DNA from: Harmonia axyridis
Lineage: Eukaryota > Arthropoda > Insecta > Coleoptera > Coccinellidae
Reading direction: 5' to 3'
NCBI RefSeq assembly: GCF_914767665.1
Contig: NC_059505.1
Span: 28,455,506 to 28,519,505, forward strand
DNA: 64,000 bases
Shown here: positions 12,701 through 25,077 of the stretch, one piece after another
Layout: each line of letters starts with the position of its first letter
Position numbering within the stretch: position 1 is the stretch's first letter
Notes under the pieces: model-generated
The model's input: the letters and a program-made list of their open reading frames with translations, nothing else
What the model was told of the DNA's origin: nothing
Databases searched by the model: none
Position numbers and translations under genes: made by a program

Positions 12701-12773
12701 CATTTTCACTTTCGCAGTCAAAACAATGTGTGGGAAAAAACGAAAGACAAACACCAAACTAAAAAAACAGTAA
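6790..12773 (+). CDS. UDP-glycosyltransferase, 4 exons, complete
   Basis: Exons 6790-7027, 10250-11050, 11277-11496 and 12494-12773 join in frame to 512 residues, the usual length for insect UGTs. A signal peptide ends near QNA20, followed by ILSIFPMHSHSHFTLGFNLL with the histidines of the aglycone-binding catalytic region at 29-33. Exon 2 carries the acceptor-binding half and the start of the donor half (YFSMGSILKSN, then VKILKWAPQNEILG). Exon 3 carries the UGT signature with T356-H-G-G359 and GIPVFSDQ for UDP-sugar binding. Exon 4 has the late-domain helix, a hydrophobic membrane span (LDVLAIIAGAIFAVIFIF) and a short lysine-rich cytosolic tail ending KLKKQ, which fits a KxKxx ER-retrieval signal. 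The product should be a lumen-facing ER enzyme that conjugates small lipophilic compounds; its substrate cannot be told. Introns 1 and 3 are swollen by mobile elements, and all splice sites look intact. Confidence 0.93.
7325..7510 (+). repeat. Dispersed repeat, also at 47.9 kb
   Basis: The segment from GATTCACCGCGATGGCCTATTA through TTTCTCCCTAAAATAT to ATTTCAAATGGCACACCC recurs in the same order at 47892-48090. It lies in UGT intron 1. No coding potential is seen, and the family was not recognised. Confidence 0.65.
8022..10202. mobile_element. Non-autonomous element with ~115 bp terminal inverted repeats
   Basis: The left end (8022 onward, TAGCGTTTCCAAAGTATTAC) is mirrored at 10087-10202 as a long, near-identical inverted repeat. 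The match runs through TTGACGTTTGGAAAGTAGTA and CACTTTCCGCACGCATAT. The interior has no transposase. It is full of short self-complementary blocks of the type GGAAAGT...ACTTTCC at 8045-8190, 8985-9020, 9415-9515 and 9620-9950. It occupies most of UGT intron 1, close upstream of the exon 2 acceptor at 10249. The superfamily is not assigned. Confidence 0.75.
9530..9861. repeat. Nested inverted-repeat insertion inside the intron-1 element
   Basis: CCTACTAGGG at 9530 is mirrored by the complementary CTAGTAGGGA at 9852-9861. The following 45 bases, including TTTTCGTCTTGATACC, reappear inverted as GGTATCAAAACGAAAA near 9810. The central part carries another partial copy of the outer element's terminal sequence (9620-9760). 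The arrangement looks like a related copy inserted into the larger element. Confidence 0.6.
11607..12373. mobile_element. 767 bp MITE-like element with ~112 bp inverted repeats and TA target sites
   Basis: The element runs from CAGGGTGTCCCATAAGTGGC to the exact complement GCCACTTATGGGACACCCTG and is flanked by TA on both sides (11605-11606 and 12374-12375). The inverted repeats match almost perfectly for about 112 bases, to the TAATAACTCGAAAACCATGC block. No transposase is encoded. The TA duplication suggests mobilisation by a Tc1/mariner-superfamily enzyme. It lies entirely in UGT intron 3. Confidence 0.85.
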
Positions 12774-14237
12774 GAACTTTCCATAAAGAGAGTGATTTAT
12801 CAGTCATTGATCAATAAAATAATATTGTTTTTTTTTTATGAATTATGTCGTATCTGGAGAAAAACAGGGTATCTGGATGAATGCAATACTGCAATAATGT
12901 TTTCAATTTTAATATAAAATTGTCCATTGATTATAATAATCTAATGATACTAATGAAATGATTGTTTTTTGTACATTATGGACTTTATACATGTTTTTTA
13001 CAAATTCACACAATAGCTGAATTCAATATCATAATATTCAATAAAGATAGCTAATTTGAATTAATAAAAAATCAAATCAGTTTTAATCGAGTTTTGTTCT
13101 TAGTAATTAAACAAATGTGCTTGAATGGCTATTGTTAAATCATATATAATAATATATGCTCAATAAATTAAAAGGGAAAACATTTTTTACAAGCGCTGAA
13201 GACAAAACAACAATAGATTATCATGTTGATATTAATGATGAGAATTTTATTACCAATAATGACAACTACATTTCGAAAATTAGATGCAATAATTTTCGGT
13301 TTGTCCTTAGCAAATAATTTCACAGATTCATGAGGTAAACACCTAAAACTAAGCATTGATTATTCTGTAGCTATGTGATCCACTCAAAACTCTCAATTTC
13401 TCAGAACGGAAAAGAACCGCAAACTGTATTAGAAAACCAACAATACCAGAAATGTTGACAATCAACAGTTTATCATTAGCCAAAATTTGCACGTATGCAC
13501 AAGATAGACACCACTTCGAAAAAATCGCATTCTTCAAAATGCACTGTTTCAAAAAAATTAATTACGGGATGTTCTTTTACACTGAAACATCGAACATACC
13601 TAGGGGCCCCAAAACCTTTGGCTAAAATTTATTAAAATCAGTTAGATGATATATTCTGATTAGAAAATCTTCATTTTTATAAAGTAATCTGCTTGTTCAA
13701 AAATTAAATAATGTGTTGTAATGTAATGTATATTAAATGCCAAATGAAAAGAAAAATAGTGTTTATTTATACCTTATCCTTATACTAATGTATTTAAATT
13801 CGATCAGATAACTCTGTAATTATGGACAAAATTGTAGTTCCTACGTTGATAAGCTACCTTGAAATGGTGATGAATTGGAACACGAGATGAATTATGAATA
13901 TATTATAGAGTATTATCTATCCATTAGAATTTATGGTAAAAATACCATGGTCCCTAAATGATTGTGAATTAAAGAAATACTGTTTTTTACTTATTTATTT
14001 CATTCATTGAGAATAAAAAATATTGAATTCAGCTAGTTTTGTGAATGATAATAATTCAAAAAATACATAAAATAACAATTTTCATGAAATGAAGAATTAA
14101 CAATAAAGTTATAAAACCAAATTCAAGTTCTCATAAATTATCACTGATCCCTCATATGAAAATAACCCAACCTTATCCTTTATTCTCTCTGGATTTTTGA
14201 GGGTGGGAAAGTCAGAGAAAATAAGAAATCAATCAAA
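12774..14237. other. Intergenic; UGT 3' end, otherwise nothing recognised
   Basis: An AATAAA at 12813-12818, about 40 bases after the UGT stop, is its likely polyadenylation signal. The remainder is AT-rich with only short chance open frames. Confidence 0.45.
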
Positions 14238-14328
14238 CACAGAGTAAGCTACCAATCTGGGTACATGCTAAATGCGAACCCATTAAATCACCAATAAGTG
14301 ATTTGAGAAGAAGAAGAAGAAGAATCAT
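14238..14328 (+). repeat. 3' tail of a non-LTR (RTE-like) retrotransposon
   Basis: CAGAGTAAGC, ATCTGGGTACATGCT, a GCGAACCCAT block and a terminal (GAA)n tract ending AAGAATCAT appear here in order. The same order is present in inverted orientation at 36567-36665. Short simple-repeat tails are typical of RTE-like elements. No coding part is left here. Confidence 0.55.
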
Positions 14329-14638
14329 CTTGAATGAATGTTACAGATAACAGAAATCCGCTTACTCAAAAATTAATATTCGAAATACTTCATTTAAACA
14401 TTTATACAAAAGGAAATACAAAACCAGCAAGCTTGATTTTTGCCTCTGAAACATACATTCTTTTATCTATATTTATTGAATTCTTCATAAAATGGAAGAA
14501 CCATGATTGTTAAATAACACTTTGTAAAAAACTAGTTCATAACATTTTGTTGAAATAAAGTCTTAAAAGGCATACGGCAGGAAACAACTAAAACCTTATG
14601 ATTAACTCTGTTTCCGTATCGTACGCCAAACACTTTGG

Positions 14639-17600
14639 CTAGTAGCCAATGTGGGTTACAGCCCAAGGCCATATGAAGGTTACCAAAATTCCTGTGAATA
14701 TGCCGGATATCAGGAAGGCACCACCAAGCATACCTGCCGTTGAAGCATATTTGGGTTCAGCAGACCTGAAAAAGTAAAAGAGAAAAATATATGAATTTGA
14801 TGAAGAAGCAAAAGTAAATTTTCCAAATACTCTATTTCTAATTTCAAGGAAGTCATAGAACTGTTCAGAACACATGTATCAAACCTTAATTAATAGTTAT
14901 TAAACATATTCGACTATGCAAAGTCTTAAAAAACTCCAACAATTAGACGAATACTTACTGTGGTGTGAACATCATGGCTAAAGATGAAAGATATCCAGAA
15001 CTGAAGGCAAATGTCATTGAAATAATCCAGTATATATAATCGTTTGTGAAATACACAGGTAATACCCTAATTTTTTCTTCAACTTGGTAATTTGTGAATA
15101 AGTAGTAAGGGATATATAACAACCTAAGTGTGACGGGAATCCAAAGATATTTTGGTTTTGGCTGAAAAAATACATTAAGATTATTATGCTATCTGCCAAG
15201 AAAGTCCCAGAAATTGATCATTTGAAAAGCCTTTTGTTGAATTTCCTTTTATCGCAAAATTGGCATAAGTGTCACTTGAGCAATTTGATTCAAAGTTAGA
15301 AAATAAAAAAAACTTTTGCGCATATTTGGTATTAATTAGAGTCACACTCACCCACTGTATCATAGTAGCAACAAGACTTCCAAACATTGCAAAAATGTTA
15401 AAAGTGAAATAACAGGTTACTTGTGTGAAATATGGCTGTTTCAGGAAAAAGTTTGGATCACTCGGTTCAACGCCTGAAAAATGAAGTATAATTGAAAGTA
15501 AGCATATACAGGTTATCGAATGAGGTAAAACTCACTTCCTTGTATCGAAGGAAATACAGCAAGAGTAACAAAAAGAACGCAAAAAACATTATATAGTTGA
15601 ACTCTACTCTTTTTGATGATTTGCATGTAAGGAATACTCTCAGGAGCTCCATCTGTATCTCGTTTTTCTAAGGTTAACTTTTTAGCTTTCAAGTCGTGAT
15701 GTCTATAGTATCTCTAAAAAAAAAATAAAGAATAAAATGACCAAATTCAAAGGTGAAAAAATTAAATACTCACATTAAGAGGTAAGGCAAAATAGGTGTC
15801 AAAACATATGAATAATACGAATAAGGCCGTTATGAAGTAATAAATGGCAGCCATACGTTGATCATTCGATACATATGTTGTAAGCATGGAAATCAATGAG
15901 ACAAAAGTCCCACTTATATTATTGCCTAAGATAATAGCACCTGTGTATTTTCCAGGCAGTTTAGCAGCCATGCCAAACACCGTGTTTTGGTAAACACCAT
16001 TGGCCACTGAAAAAAACATAGTTTTGTTATATTTTCTCTAAGCAGATTGAACGAAGTTGAGATGATCAAGGATGCCAGTTCTGATATAATTCTATCATCG
16101 TATTGATTGAAAATGAAGATATTAAAACCCAAAATTGAATACCACATTTCCATCAGAATGCTATTAAGGACTAAGAAACAATTTTTGAATTCTTTCCACT
16201 TTGATAAACTTTCTGTTAGAACAAGTAATTTGAATTGTTCTTCTGAAAGAATAATATATTTAGGAAAAATAAGGTACACGCTTTTTTTGTCTGAATTTAC
16301 TAGTTTTCATTCAAAAAATTAATTGGAAAACTTAAAGACTAGCATGCATTTCATGAATTACCCATTGATGGATTCAATTTAATTATAATAATGAATAGAA
16401 ATAATTTTAAATTTGAAAAAACTTACTATTTAATACTATAACGCAGATCATAGTAATCCAAAAAAATGTTTCTGGCCATGTGGCAGTATCAATCATGGCT
16501 AAAAACACAGTCACTAAGAAGCACACAACAACGGTGCCTATACTATACACAATTCTTGTAGTTAATTCTCCACCCCTGAAAGAAAAACAGAATAAGATTT
16601 AGAAGGAACAATAATAAATTCAGTCAAGTCAACTTTAAACGCCGTTTCGACAACGATATTGTCATCGTTTTCGAAACGGCGATGAGTGTATAATTTGTAG
16701 TTACTTTAATTCAACATAAGTTTATTTTAAATTATTTCATTAGGTGTACAACTTTGCTTCCGCCGTTTTGAAATAGATTGCTGTAGCGGTAAGTGGTAGG
16801 GAAATAAATAGATCGTAGATATCATACAATAACGCCATCGAAATATTAGTCGATTTGTGTCTGCATCATAAAGCTATTCTCAAATAAACATGTCAGCTTA
16901 CGAGCCAAATTCTCGTAATTTGCAGGATGTTTCAATTTTCTGCTTTAGTGTGGAGAAATCTACGGCTGAATCTCATCGAATCCTCTCAAATACCTATGAT
17001 GAGGCCGATATTAGTGAAAGCACGTGCCGAGAGTGGTTTCAACGCTTCAAGAACGGTGATTTAGACGTCGAAGATCAGGATGGTGGTGGAAGAGATAAGG
17101 TTTTCGAAGATGCAGAACTGGAAGCATTACTTCAAGATTAGTGTCAAATGCAACAAGAATTGGCAGGATCATTGGGAGTGACGCAACAAGCCAATTCAAA
17201 ACGCTTGAAAGTCATGGGAATAATTCAGAAACAAGGAAATTGGGTTCCGTACGAGTTGAAGCCGAGATCTGTTGAACGGCTTACTTGTGAACAGCTGTTT
17301 GCAAGGCCAAGACGAAAAGAAATCCTTTCCGACTTTGCGGAATTATAGCATAATGATAATCTCTAACGGCCAAACCCAATATTTACGGTTCCAAGGAAAT
17401 GCTCAGTATTTGGTGGGACCAGCTCAGCTTAGTTTATTATGAGTTGTTAAAACCGACTGAAACAATCACAGGCGATCGTTATCGAACGCAATTAATGCGT
17501 TTGAGCCGTGTATTGAAAGACAAACGGCCGCAATACAACGAGAGACATGATAAAATGATTCTACAGCATGACAATGCTCGCCTCCATGTTGCGAAAGTGG

Positions 17601-20600
17601 TCAAGACATGCTTGGAAACGTTGAAATGGGAAGTCCTACCACACTCGAGGTATTCTCCAAACGTTGCTCTCTCCGATTATCACTTGTTTCGATCAATAGC
17701 ACACGACTTGGCTGACCAGCACTTCCGGTCTTATGAAGTAGTAAAAAATGGAATCGATTCAAAAGATGACCAGTTTTTTCAACGCTGGATTCATACGCTG
17801 CCCGAAAGTAGTGGCCAGCGATGGACAATACTTTGAATCATAAATGTATAACCATGAAGCCTCGAATTTCGGAAAAAAGAGTCGGAAGGAAAGTTGTACG
17901 GCTATGTACAAATGAAGTGTGAATGATTTAGGTAGTTAATATTCCAAAACTAAACGAACAATCGATATTTTTTATCTGATAAAAGAAGTCGATTAATTCG
18001 TAAACCTCACTAATGATTAAATATTCAACACACTGAAGTGTTGCAAACATAGCAGGTGTATTAAAATATAATAATAAGTAGGATAAGAGTTTATGGTTGT
18101 AAACTATTCTGCTACTTACCCAATTCGGATGAAGATATTCAGCCAATTAAATGCAACGTTAGGAACTTGAGAACAAAACGTCAGTATTTGTATAAAATTA
18201 GATACATAGGGGAATACATAGCCGATGTAGGACTCCGAAAGTTTGTATGTTGTAAAGTACTGAAAGAAAAAATTACATTGAAATAACGAAACAGAAAGAA
18301 AACAATAATTTTTTTTACAGTCGAAAAATCATGAGGAAAACAGATATTTTTCATAGGCAAAAACTGATGTAAAACAAGGTGTCTAAAAAAAAAAAGGTTT
18401 ATATTAGTTTAGCTTCGTGAACGCAACGATTCAGAGTGGAACAGAGTGTCGGAATCCTGGCTCTTGATGAGAATTCAATCGCTGTTTAGAGTTTCTCGGG
18501 AGCGGATCGAGCGTTTTGCTTACGCGAATTAAAAAAAAATGGTTATTCTGCAACTATAGCGCGAAAAAATTTCTTCAATATTTGAGGATTATGTCACTTG
18601 AATGATGCGCCAAGAAATCTTTTCATTCGGAAATGAATAAAAAAGTTTTATGAGATCGGTTTAATACTAGAAGAACCAAAACCCGGGAGCCCATTGTTAT
18701 TGAGAACCTTAGAACATTAAGAAGAGGAATTGAAATCGCCTTGTAACTGATGCATTCGTTTTGATGCCAACATTCGTCACTCCTCGTCTGACAGGACACT
18801 ATAGCAGTAGCGTAACATGATTTGATCAATTCGAAATTATCAATTCACGCTCGAAAATAGTTTACAATGTGATTTTTTCATAAAAATTTTTTCGTGTTTC
18901 AAAAGGGGCAATGTTTTTCTCAGTTTAGTGATTTAGCTATTGTGAAGTTATGAAAAAAGGATTCCTGATGAAGCATTCAACAATCAAATCGGGATTTTCC
19001 ACGTCTATGGCTCACACACACAATCGGCTAGCTCGATTGTGACACTAAACTTCCATCTCTCTTGTATTCGGAATCGAGCACAAATGTTTACTTTCCGTTC
19101 CTTCTATCTATATTCTGAGTTGAGAAAGGAAGAGGACGTGGAACGGGTTAATAGTTCTGTTCGTGATGATCCCGACCTCTCGGTCGGGATCACAAACTTC
19201 CAAACGGAGACGTTTGGAATCATGTAAGTGCTTTGAATGTGCATAGATCATCCCTACACCGAATTGAAAGTATTGAAACCCTAAGATGCCCTTCATAGGT
19301 TAGAATTTGTGAACCAGGTAATTGAACGCTTATAAACGTTCCAATACCTTGTTTTCAGATAAAAGCTAATTTTCACCTTAATGGCGATGTAAAATGAGCA
19401 AAACTGCCGTTACTGGGGTGTAAACAAACCGCAAGCATCATAAACACCCGAATAGAGTATTTTTATAATTAATGAACATTTTTTCGACAAACGGCTTATC
19501 TTCTTTAATCGCTTCTTCAAATATAACCTATCTTTTAAGACACCTCGTACAAGAGCCCACTGTAAAATAAGTAGGTACACAATTGAGATAACTGAGAGTG
19601 CTTCCCCGAAATGTTTTCTTGATCGGCATAATAAAAAAAGGAAATCCAGGAAGTTTTCATAGATATGATAAATCATTAGATTTTTTCTTTCTTTGAATTA
19701 ATTCAATTTTTGCGAAAATCATGAACTCTTCGATAAGAGAGTTCTTTGATAAATATTTTTCGAGCAATTAATTGCCTAATGAGCTCATCAGTACTGATTT
19801 TATCAAAATTGTTCTCCGAATTTAAGTTTTCTCAGTTACATAATAGATAGAGTTCCTGCACTAGGTCAACCTAATTTGAATAACAAATAATAATATTTGG
19901 ATTGAATTTTATGCAATTGGCTTCAATATAATTCCCACTGCTGTTACGGAAAGTTAGATAGGTACATACATAACTGAAAGTTTTTTGGAGTTGAAAATGT
20001 GAATCACAATTGTAGGTAATGATGTACCTAATAAACTATATCCAATCAAATTTTTCAAGCTACCATCTTTTGATAAATAAACTACGGTATTACTAGAAAT
20101 GGAACGATACACTCTTCAGAAACACGCTGAAATGATTAAAATTCACTACAAAAATGGTGTAAATTTTGCACTCATATTCGCAAAATTAAAACACTTTTGG
20201 GTAGTCGTGAAGCATCTTCTCAGTCGGTAATAGTTCAAGAATTATCGCATTTGGGTCTCCGAAAATCCAATAATGATTGTTGAAAAGCCTCTCCATCCTG
20301 TTTGGTGCTGTTTTTGGGGTGGTGATGTGATTGAACCTTACTTAGAAGAAAATGAGGCTGGTGGTGTTAGTGGACCTTACTTAGAAGAAAATGAGGCTGG
20401 AGCAACTGTTACGGTGAATGGATTGCGTTACCGAGCTATGATTAATGATTTTCATGGCTGGAATTTGAAGAATTTCATATGGACGACTTATACTTCCAAT
20501 AAGACTGAGCTATAATACATACCACACAACTAAAGAAACAATCGCAATTTTGAGAAAAGTTTCCTGGCTGTGTTATTTCTCGAAAAGGTGATCCTAATTG

Positions 20601-21306
20601 GCCAACGAGATCTCGTGATTCAACACCTTTAGACTTTTTTTTGGGCCCAGTTGAAAGATAAGATCTATACCAAAGCTCGATTCAAGACCTTAAATATGGA
20701 ATTAGGAAAGTTATCGAGGACATGCAGCCACAAATGTGCGTATATGATGCTGCACCGTAGCCTTGGAGACCATTTGGCTGATATTGTTTTTCATCGTTAA
20801 TGGCATAACTTCCTCTTTACAATGGAATAAACATTGATATCTCTTAAAATATACTCGTTTTTAAATATCAAAATGAAATCTCTTGTTGGAAAACCCTTTA
20901 GGACGATCAAGTGCTTTGATCACAGATTGACAATATTTTGAACATTCGACATCAGATAACTTATTCTAAATTGGAAAATTCACCCAAATAGAATTCTTAT
21001 GGGACATTTTATGTCTAGAGCTACTTGATCATTTTCTCTTCAACAATTGGAAGGACAACCTCTTTCTGAAACTTACTTTATTGGCAGTGATAAACATATT
21101 CCAAGGCGTTAAGGTGCCAATACCGTGCACCAAGAAAACGATATATATGAGATTCCATCTGTCTTTTGGTTCGTGTACTTCCAAACTGGCTTGGTCCATT
21201 GTGAGGTTCTTGAAGTTGAGTTCATCCTCCGGCAGGTTATTCTCCTCCCACGAAGGATGGAGCTTAACCGGCTGCTGCAACCTGCTAGTCTCCGAAGGCT
21301 CATCAC
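14639..21306 (-). CDS. Equilibrative nucleoside transporter (SLC29), 5' end incomplete
   Basis: Eight exons join in frame: 21306-21077, 18259-18120, 16575-16427, 16006-15774, 15713-15536, 15473-15352, 15161-14959 and 14765-14639, giving 459 residues. Landmarks are the first membrane helix (DRWNLIYIVFLVHGIGTLTPWN), NWLNIFIRIGGGELTTRIV, and ANGVYQNTVFGMAAKLPGKY with its ENT-typical polar helix. These are followed by FFLKQPYFTQVTCYFTFNIFAM split across exons, RYYRHHDLKAKK in the large loop, YWIISMTFAFSSGYLSSL, and a last helix ending WPWAVTHIGY. ENTs have 11 membrane spans and move nucleosides down their gradient. The exon at 21306 is open upstream and needs a preceding exon ending after one base of a codon, so the start ATG is not located. 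The nearest in-frame Met inside it is in NLTMDQAS. Transposon remnants sit in the introns at 16.7-17.9 and 20.1-20.8 kb. Confidence 0.92.
16637..16683. repeat. Hairpin in an ENT intron
   Basis: ACGCCGTTTCGACAACGAT is followed almost directly by the complementary ATCGTTTTCGAAACGGCG. This gives a near-perfect stem of about 19 pairs with a very short loop. It lies just upstream of the mariner insertion. Confidence 0.6.
16743..17903 (+). mobile_element. Mariner (mellifera-type), copy 2, decayed
   Basis: The terminal inverted repeats are GTACAACTTTGCTTCCGCCG near 16746 and the complement of GTACAACTTTCCTTCCGAC near 17899. The transposase starts at 16890 (MSAYEPNSRNLQDV), has its helix-turn-helix WFQRFKNGD block, and hits a stop at 17139. 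It resumes with ELAGSLGVTQQ, then loses the region around the first catalytic Asp. It continues at 17399 with SIWWDQLSLVYYELLKPTET, ILQHDNARLHVAKVV (second Asp) and SPNVALSDYHLF (third Asp, DD34D spacing). With two frame breaks and one deletion it is inactive. It sits in an ENT intron, in opposite orientation to that gene. Confidence 0.92.
19166..19222. repeat. Two adjacent short hairpins in an ENT intron
   Basis: GATCCCGACC-TCTC-GGTCGGGATC at 19168-19191 is a perfect 10-pair stem with a 4-base loop. It is followed at 19198-19219 by TTCCAAACG-GAGA-CGTTTGGAA. The loops TCTC and GAGA are themselves complementary. Confidence 0.65.
20099..20840 (+). pseudogene. Mariner-like transposase remnant in an ENT intron
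   Basis: The start MERYTLQKHAEMIKIHYKNG at 20099 and the later pieces HPVWCCFWGGDVIEPYLEENEAG, GATVTVNGLRYRAMI and a garbled RSRDSTPLDFF region are in the order of the transposases at 48.1 and 62.8 kb. A 58-base block around CCTTACTTAGAAGAAAATGA is duplicated in tandem at 20335-20400. Many stops and deletions make it clearly dead. Confidence 0.75.
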
Positions 21307-24163
21307 CTATAAAAAAAATAAATCTATGTAATGGGGATCATCTCTTATAACGAATGATGAGGAGATTATGTTTTTCTCAATGAAATATGGTACTTTAGAA
21401 TTAGAAGAATATTAACAACATTCTTCAATTTGACATAAATCTCTACTGAAGCATCATAACCTATTAGGATTAGAAGGTCAACAAATAATATCTTAAATCC
21501 ATTTAAATATATCTGTGCGTTATTTGAGAAGACTAAGATGTCTACACACTGGTGTGCTCATTTAGTCTTGAAGAACCTTAAGATTAAAGTGGCGACTTTT
21601 GAAGGGACCAGCCTTCTTGGATTTTAATGGTATTGGTCCCTTTTCACTTGATTTCCACATGGTTTCTTATGGCGGCGCTCACGTCGTCTTCCTGTCAATA
21701 ACGTTTTGAGGTTAAATCGACAATAAAATCCTTTTGACAGAACGAATGAAAATTTTGAAATGATGCCGTTGATTGGTTAATTCTTTGTATAGCGCCACCT
21801 CAAGAAAGAAAAGGAACCAATGCTGAGCCGAGTCATCAGAATTATCTTGAATCAAATCTAATCAGTGGATACATAAGTATTTTAGACATCTTAGAGAAGG
21901 CTCAGAGATACGATTATGCCAAAAATATGCCGCAAATAAAATACAAATAGGAAGTAGTATTCATCCAAATCAAAGAATAATTCAAACATTTTGCTTCCCA
22001 GTCTTGCGAAGGTAGAGAAAGGTGGTTGATCATTTTAGAGATCAGATCATCTTCGTAACAGATCAGATTTAATTTTTGCAATTCTCATTAGATTTTGATA
22101 TATGAATTTGATATAAGTATCTTGTTCAGATAGTAAAAGGTCCCATAATAGTATATTCCAAAACAAGTTTGCAGAATGGGCTCGTATTCCAACGCATGAG
22201 TGTTGTAATTGCTTTCTGCAACGAGTGTTAGACGATATTTTCTCTATTTCAGTTCAAGTTTTGTGGAATATTGTCGAGATTCAATGAAAAATTCGGTTTA
22301 TAACTCCTATTGACTTTCATATTGTATCTTGTCAGTTGGTGTGACTGAATTTTGAAATGATTTATAATTACACATTAAATTCGTGAATTATGTCTGACGA
22401 AAGATTCAACATAACCAGAATTAAGATAAATTGCAAATAATGTTACAAATTATTTCACTTTATCCAAATTATATTATATTGACAATTGAATTGTGTTGAA
22501 ATTTGATAGGATCGGAAGTCAGTGTAGACAACCACAAAACGAAAAAATAAAACTGAAAACAATGCTGTAATGAGTTCATAAAGTTTTGCAATTATTTAGC
22601 AACACCTTGTATAGACAGAACAAAATTTTACAAAATTTGAAATTCCTCATCTATCAAGGCTACGATTTTGCAGTGAACAATATACTTATGTTATATGTTA
22701 GCATAATATATTTCAGATCTAGTATTCTACTTATGTCATGATGTCGAGAAATGCGATATAGTCAACTATTTTTGTATTTATGAACCTACTTGAATGATTC
22801 AGATTTTCAATTCAATGGCTTAAGATAGCTTTAAAGTCTTCAGGGAAAGCTCTGTCATAAGTGTCATTTTCTTATTCGACTTAAGGATACTACATTTCAA
22901 GACACAAGATTGAAATATTTTTATTAGTTTTCAGAACATTAAGTTCAGTATATTACAAACGAATTCATCAGCTGATCTCATAATAGAGAGTGAAAGGCAA
23001 AAATTTGATGATATAATAATGATAACATAAAAAATTGTAATTAACAATTATCGAAATTAACTAGAATTTTAAATAACGAAAGAACTGATGTGATTCATCT
23101 TTCTGGTTTCCTAACTCAACATGGAATATATCGAACTTACACAAATATTCCTCCATCATGATGAAGAATAAACCACAACAACACTGAAATCTCAAAATTT
23201 GTACAATCCACCTTTAGAAGAACAAGACCATTTACCCGACTTGTTACGCCAAGTCTTGGCTCACTCTTCAAACTGAAATTTTTCGTATTTGTTTGTACAT
23301 GTGACGAAAATCTGATTGGTCTACGAAACATTACAGATAATTTTTATCGACAATATTATCAAGAACCCATTCATACAAATACCGGAATTCTTAAGAGACA
23401 TCTCTTCAAAGAGAGATAATATAACCTATCTATCGCAACCGTTCATATACTGCTTGATGGTTTAAGATTGGTTTCACGATATTGAAAACATTTCGAAAAT
23501 ATAATTATAGTTATCGCATAATGGTTTATTTGTTTTATCCATTAGAATCTTCAGATTTAAAGTAATACTATTTACATCACAAGCACAAAATTATCAGTAC
23601 AAGATGTTGATTTGAGGTAAGACAACCGTTTCAATATTGTAATATTATATGACACACGTTGCAAAAGTGTCAAAAAACACGACTGCATGTTTATTTTGAA
23701 TTGATCTCAATTCACTGGTAGACAATTTTCGTGAACTGGTTTATAATGTAATTATTAGGGTTTTCACCTAAAAGGTGGATATTTTCGTAAAATGTTGACT
23801 TTTTTCGATTTTATAAAAATATTTATGGGAATTTTGGCATTTATTCTCTAACACGGCTTTTATGATGCCGTCACAGTCTGTAAATAAAAACGCAGTGTTG
23901 TTGACAATAGTACATGAATAACCCCAAAAACACTGCATATTAAAATGAAGGTTTATTTCTTGAAACAATTTTTTGCTTTAATCGAAAATGTTTTATGACA
24001 TCATTCACATAAAAATATCATAAAAAAACTCGAAACATTTTCTCCGGTTTTTGATTCAAAGGTGCTGTCATCACCATAGCAACTGTAAAATATGCATCAT
24101 TTGTGGTGAATATTTTATCACCAGAGACACCCATTATATCGAATCAATGTATGTACAGGGTGT
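21307..24163. other. ENT upstream region, no gene proven
   Basis: This should hold the missing 5' exon(s) of the minus-strand ENT. One candidate is an ATG in the context GCCATAAGAAACCATG, on the minus strand near 21663, which opens a 32-codon lysine-rich frame. I could not link it to the 21306 exon with a good donor in the right phase. The rest is AT-rich with no recognised coding or repeat sequence. Confidence 0.35.
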
Positions 24164-24740
24164 TTCACGTAAGCGGTTCACTGGATTTTGTGGCTGATCC
24201 TTAGAGGAATATTGAAAAGTGACCAATCACAATGATAGTATTTTTCATGGGCTATCCAAATATATTATTGGAAAAACTATTGAATCAAGACATGGAAATT
24301 TATTGAGGAAAAACCGTTTTTCCAAGTTTTTTTTGCAAATTTGACTGGTTTTCAAAATAAGTAGGTCTAGAGACAACATCTCATGAACCTGAAGAAATTC
24401 AGATTTCATATTCTGAAAATATATCCATGTTGACTCTGGTTCAACAAATATTTGATTGTCAAAATTTTGAAATTTTCATTCTCGATTATAATAAAAGCTA
24501 AAACATAAAGCCATTATTATAATCGAAAATGAAATCTTCGAAATTTGAGAAACAAATATTTATAGAACCATAGACTACATGGATATATTTTCCAAATATG
24601 GAATCTGAATTTTCTCCGATTGATTTTGAATGGAATAGCTGGAAATAAATATGAATATTCGGATTCAGAATCGATCGAGCCTTCAGAAAATATAAAAAAT
24701 ATTATGAAGAATAATTTGCAAAAAAAATTAAAAAATACTA
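24164..24740. repeat. Foldback element centred near 24505
   Basis: Sequence left of centre (from about 24300, TTTTTTTTGCAAATTTG) reappears inverted to the right (to about 24735, TTTGCAAAAAAAATTAA). The arms pair through CATGGATATATTTTC, CAAATATTT and CGATTATAATA. The left end begins ACAGGGTGTTTCACG at 24159-24173. The right arm is truncated. There is no coding capacity. Confidence 0.6.
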
Positions 24741-25077
24741 TACTATGAGCAGCTCCCCTTTGACCTAAGATCAAAAGCTCAATTCTGCTCTCAACTATGA
24801 ACAAGTCGACCGTTTGAAGTTGGCGATCGAACACCAGACCGCATACATCTACAAAGGTTGGACGCGATATTTCATAGATAAGAAAAGAAGAAGCGACGTA
24901 TCGTTCATTTTATTGAATTTTTTCACAGGTTTCCGAGTAATTCAATGAAATGGGCGACTTCAAAACTTCAAAACAGAGGACTATTATGTCAATTCCTTTA
25001 GAACCAAAGTTTTGAAAAAAGAAGCCATACAATTATGATAATGAGAACATGTGTTATTACAATGTTATGAATACTCT

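Noticed and set aside
16107..16322. Plus-strand and minus-strand frames between ENT exons 16006 and 16427
   Set aside because: They lie in an intron. The flanking exons join in phase to a continuous transporter sequence without them.
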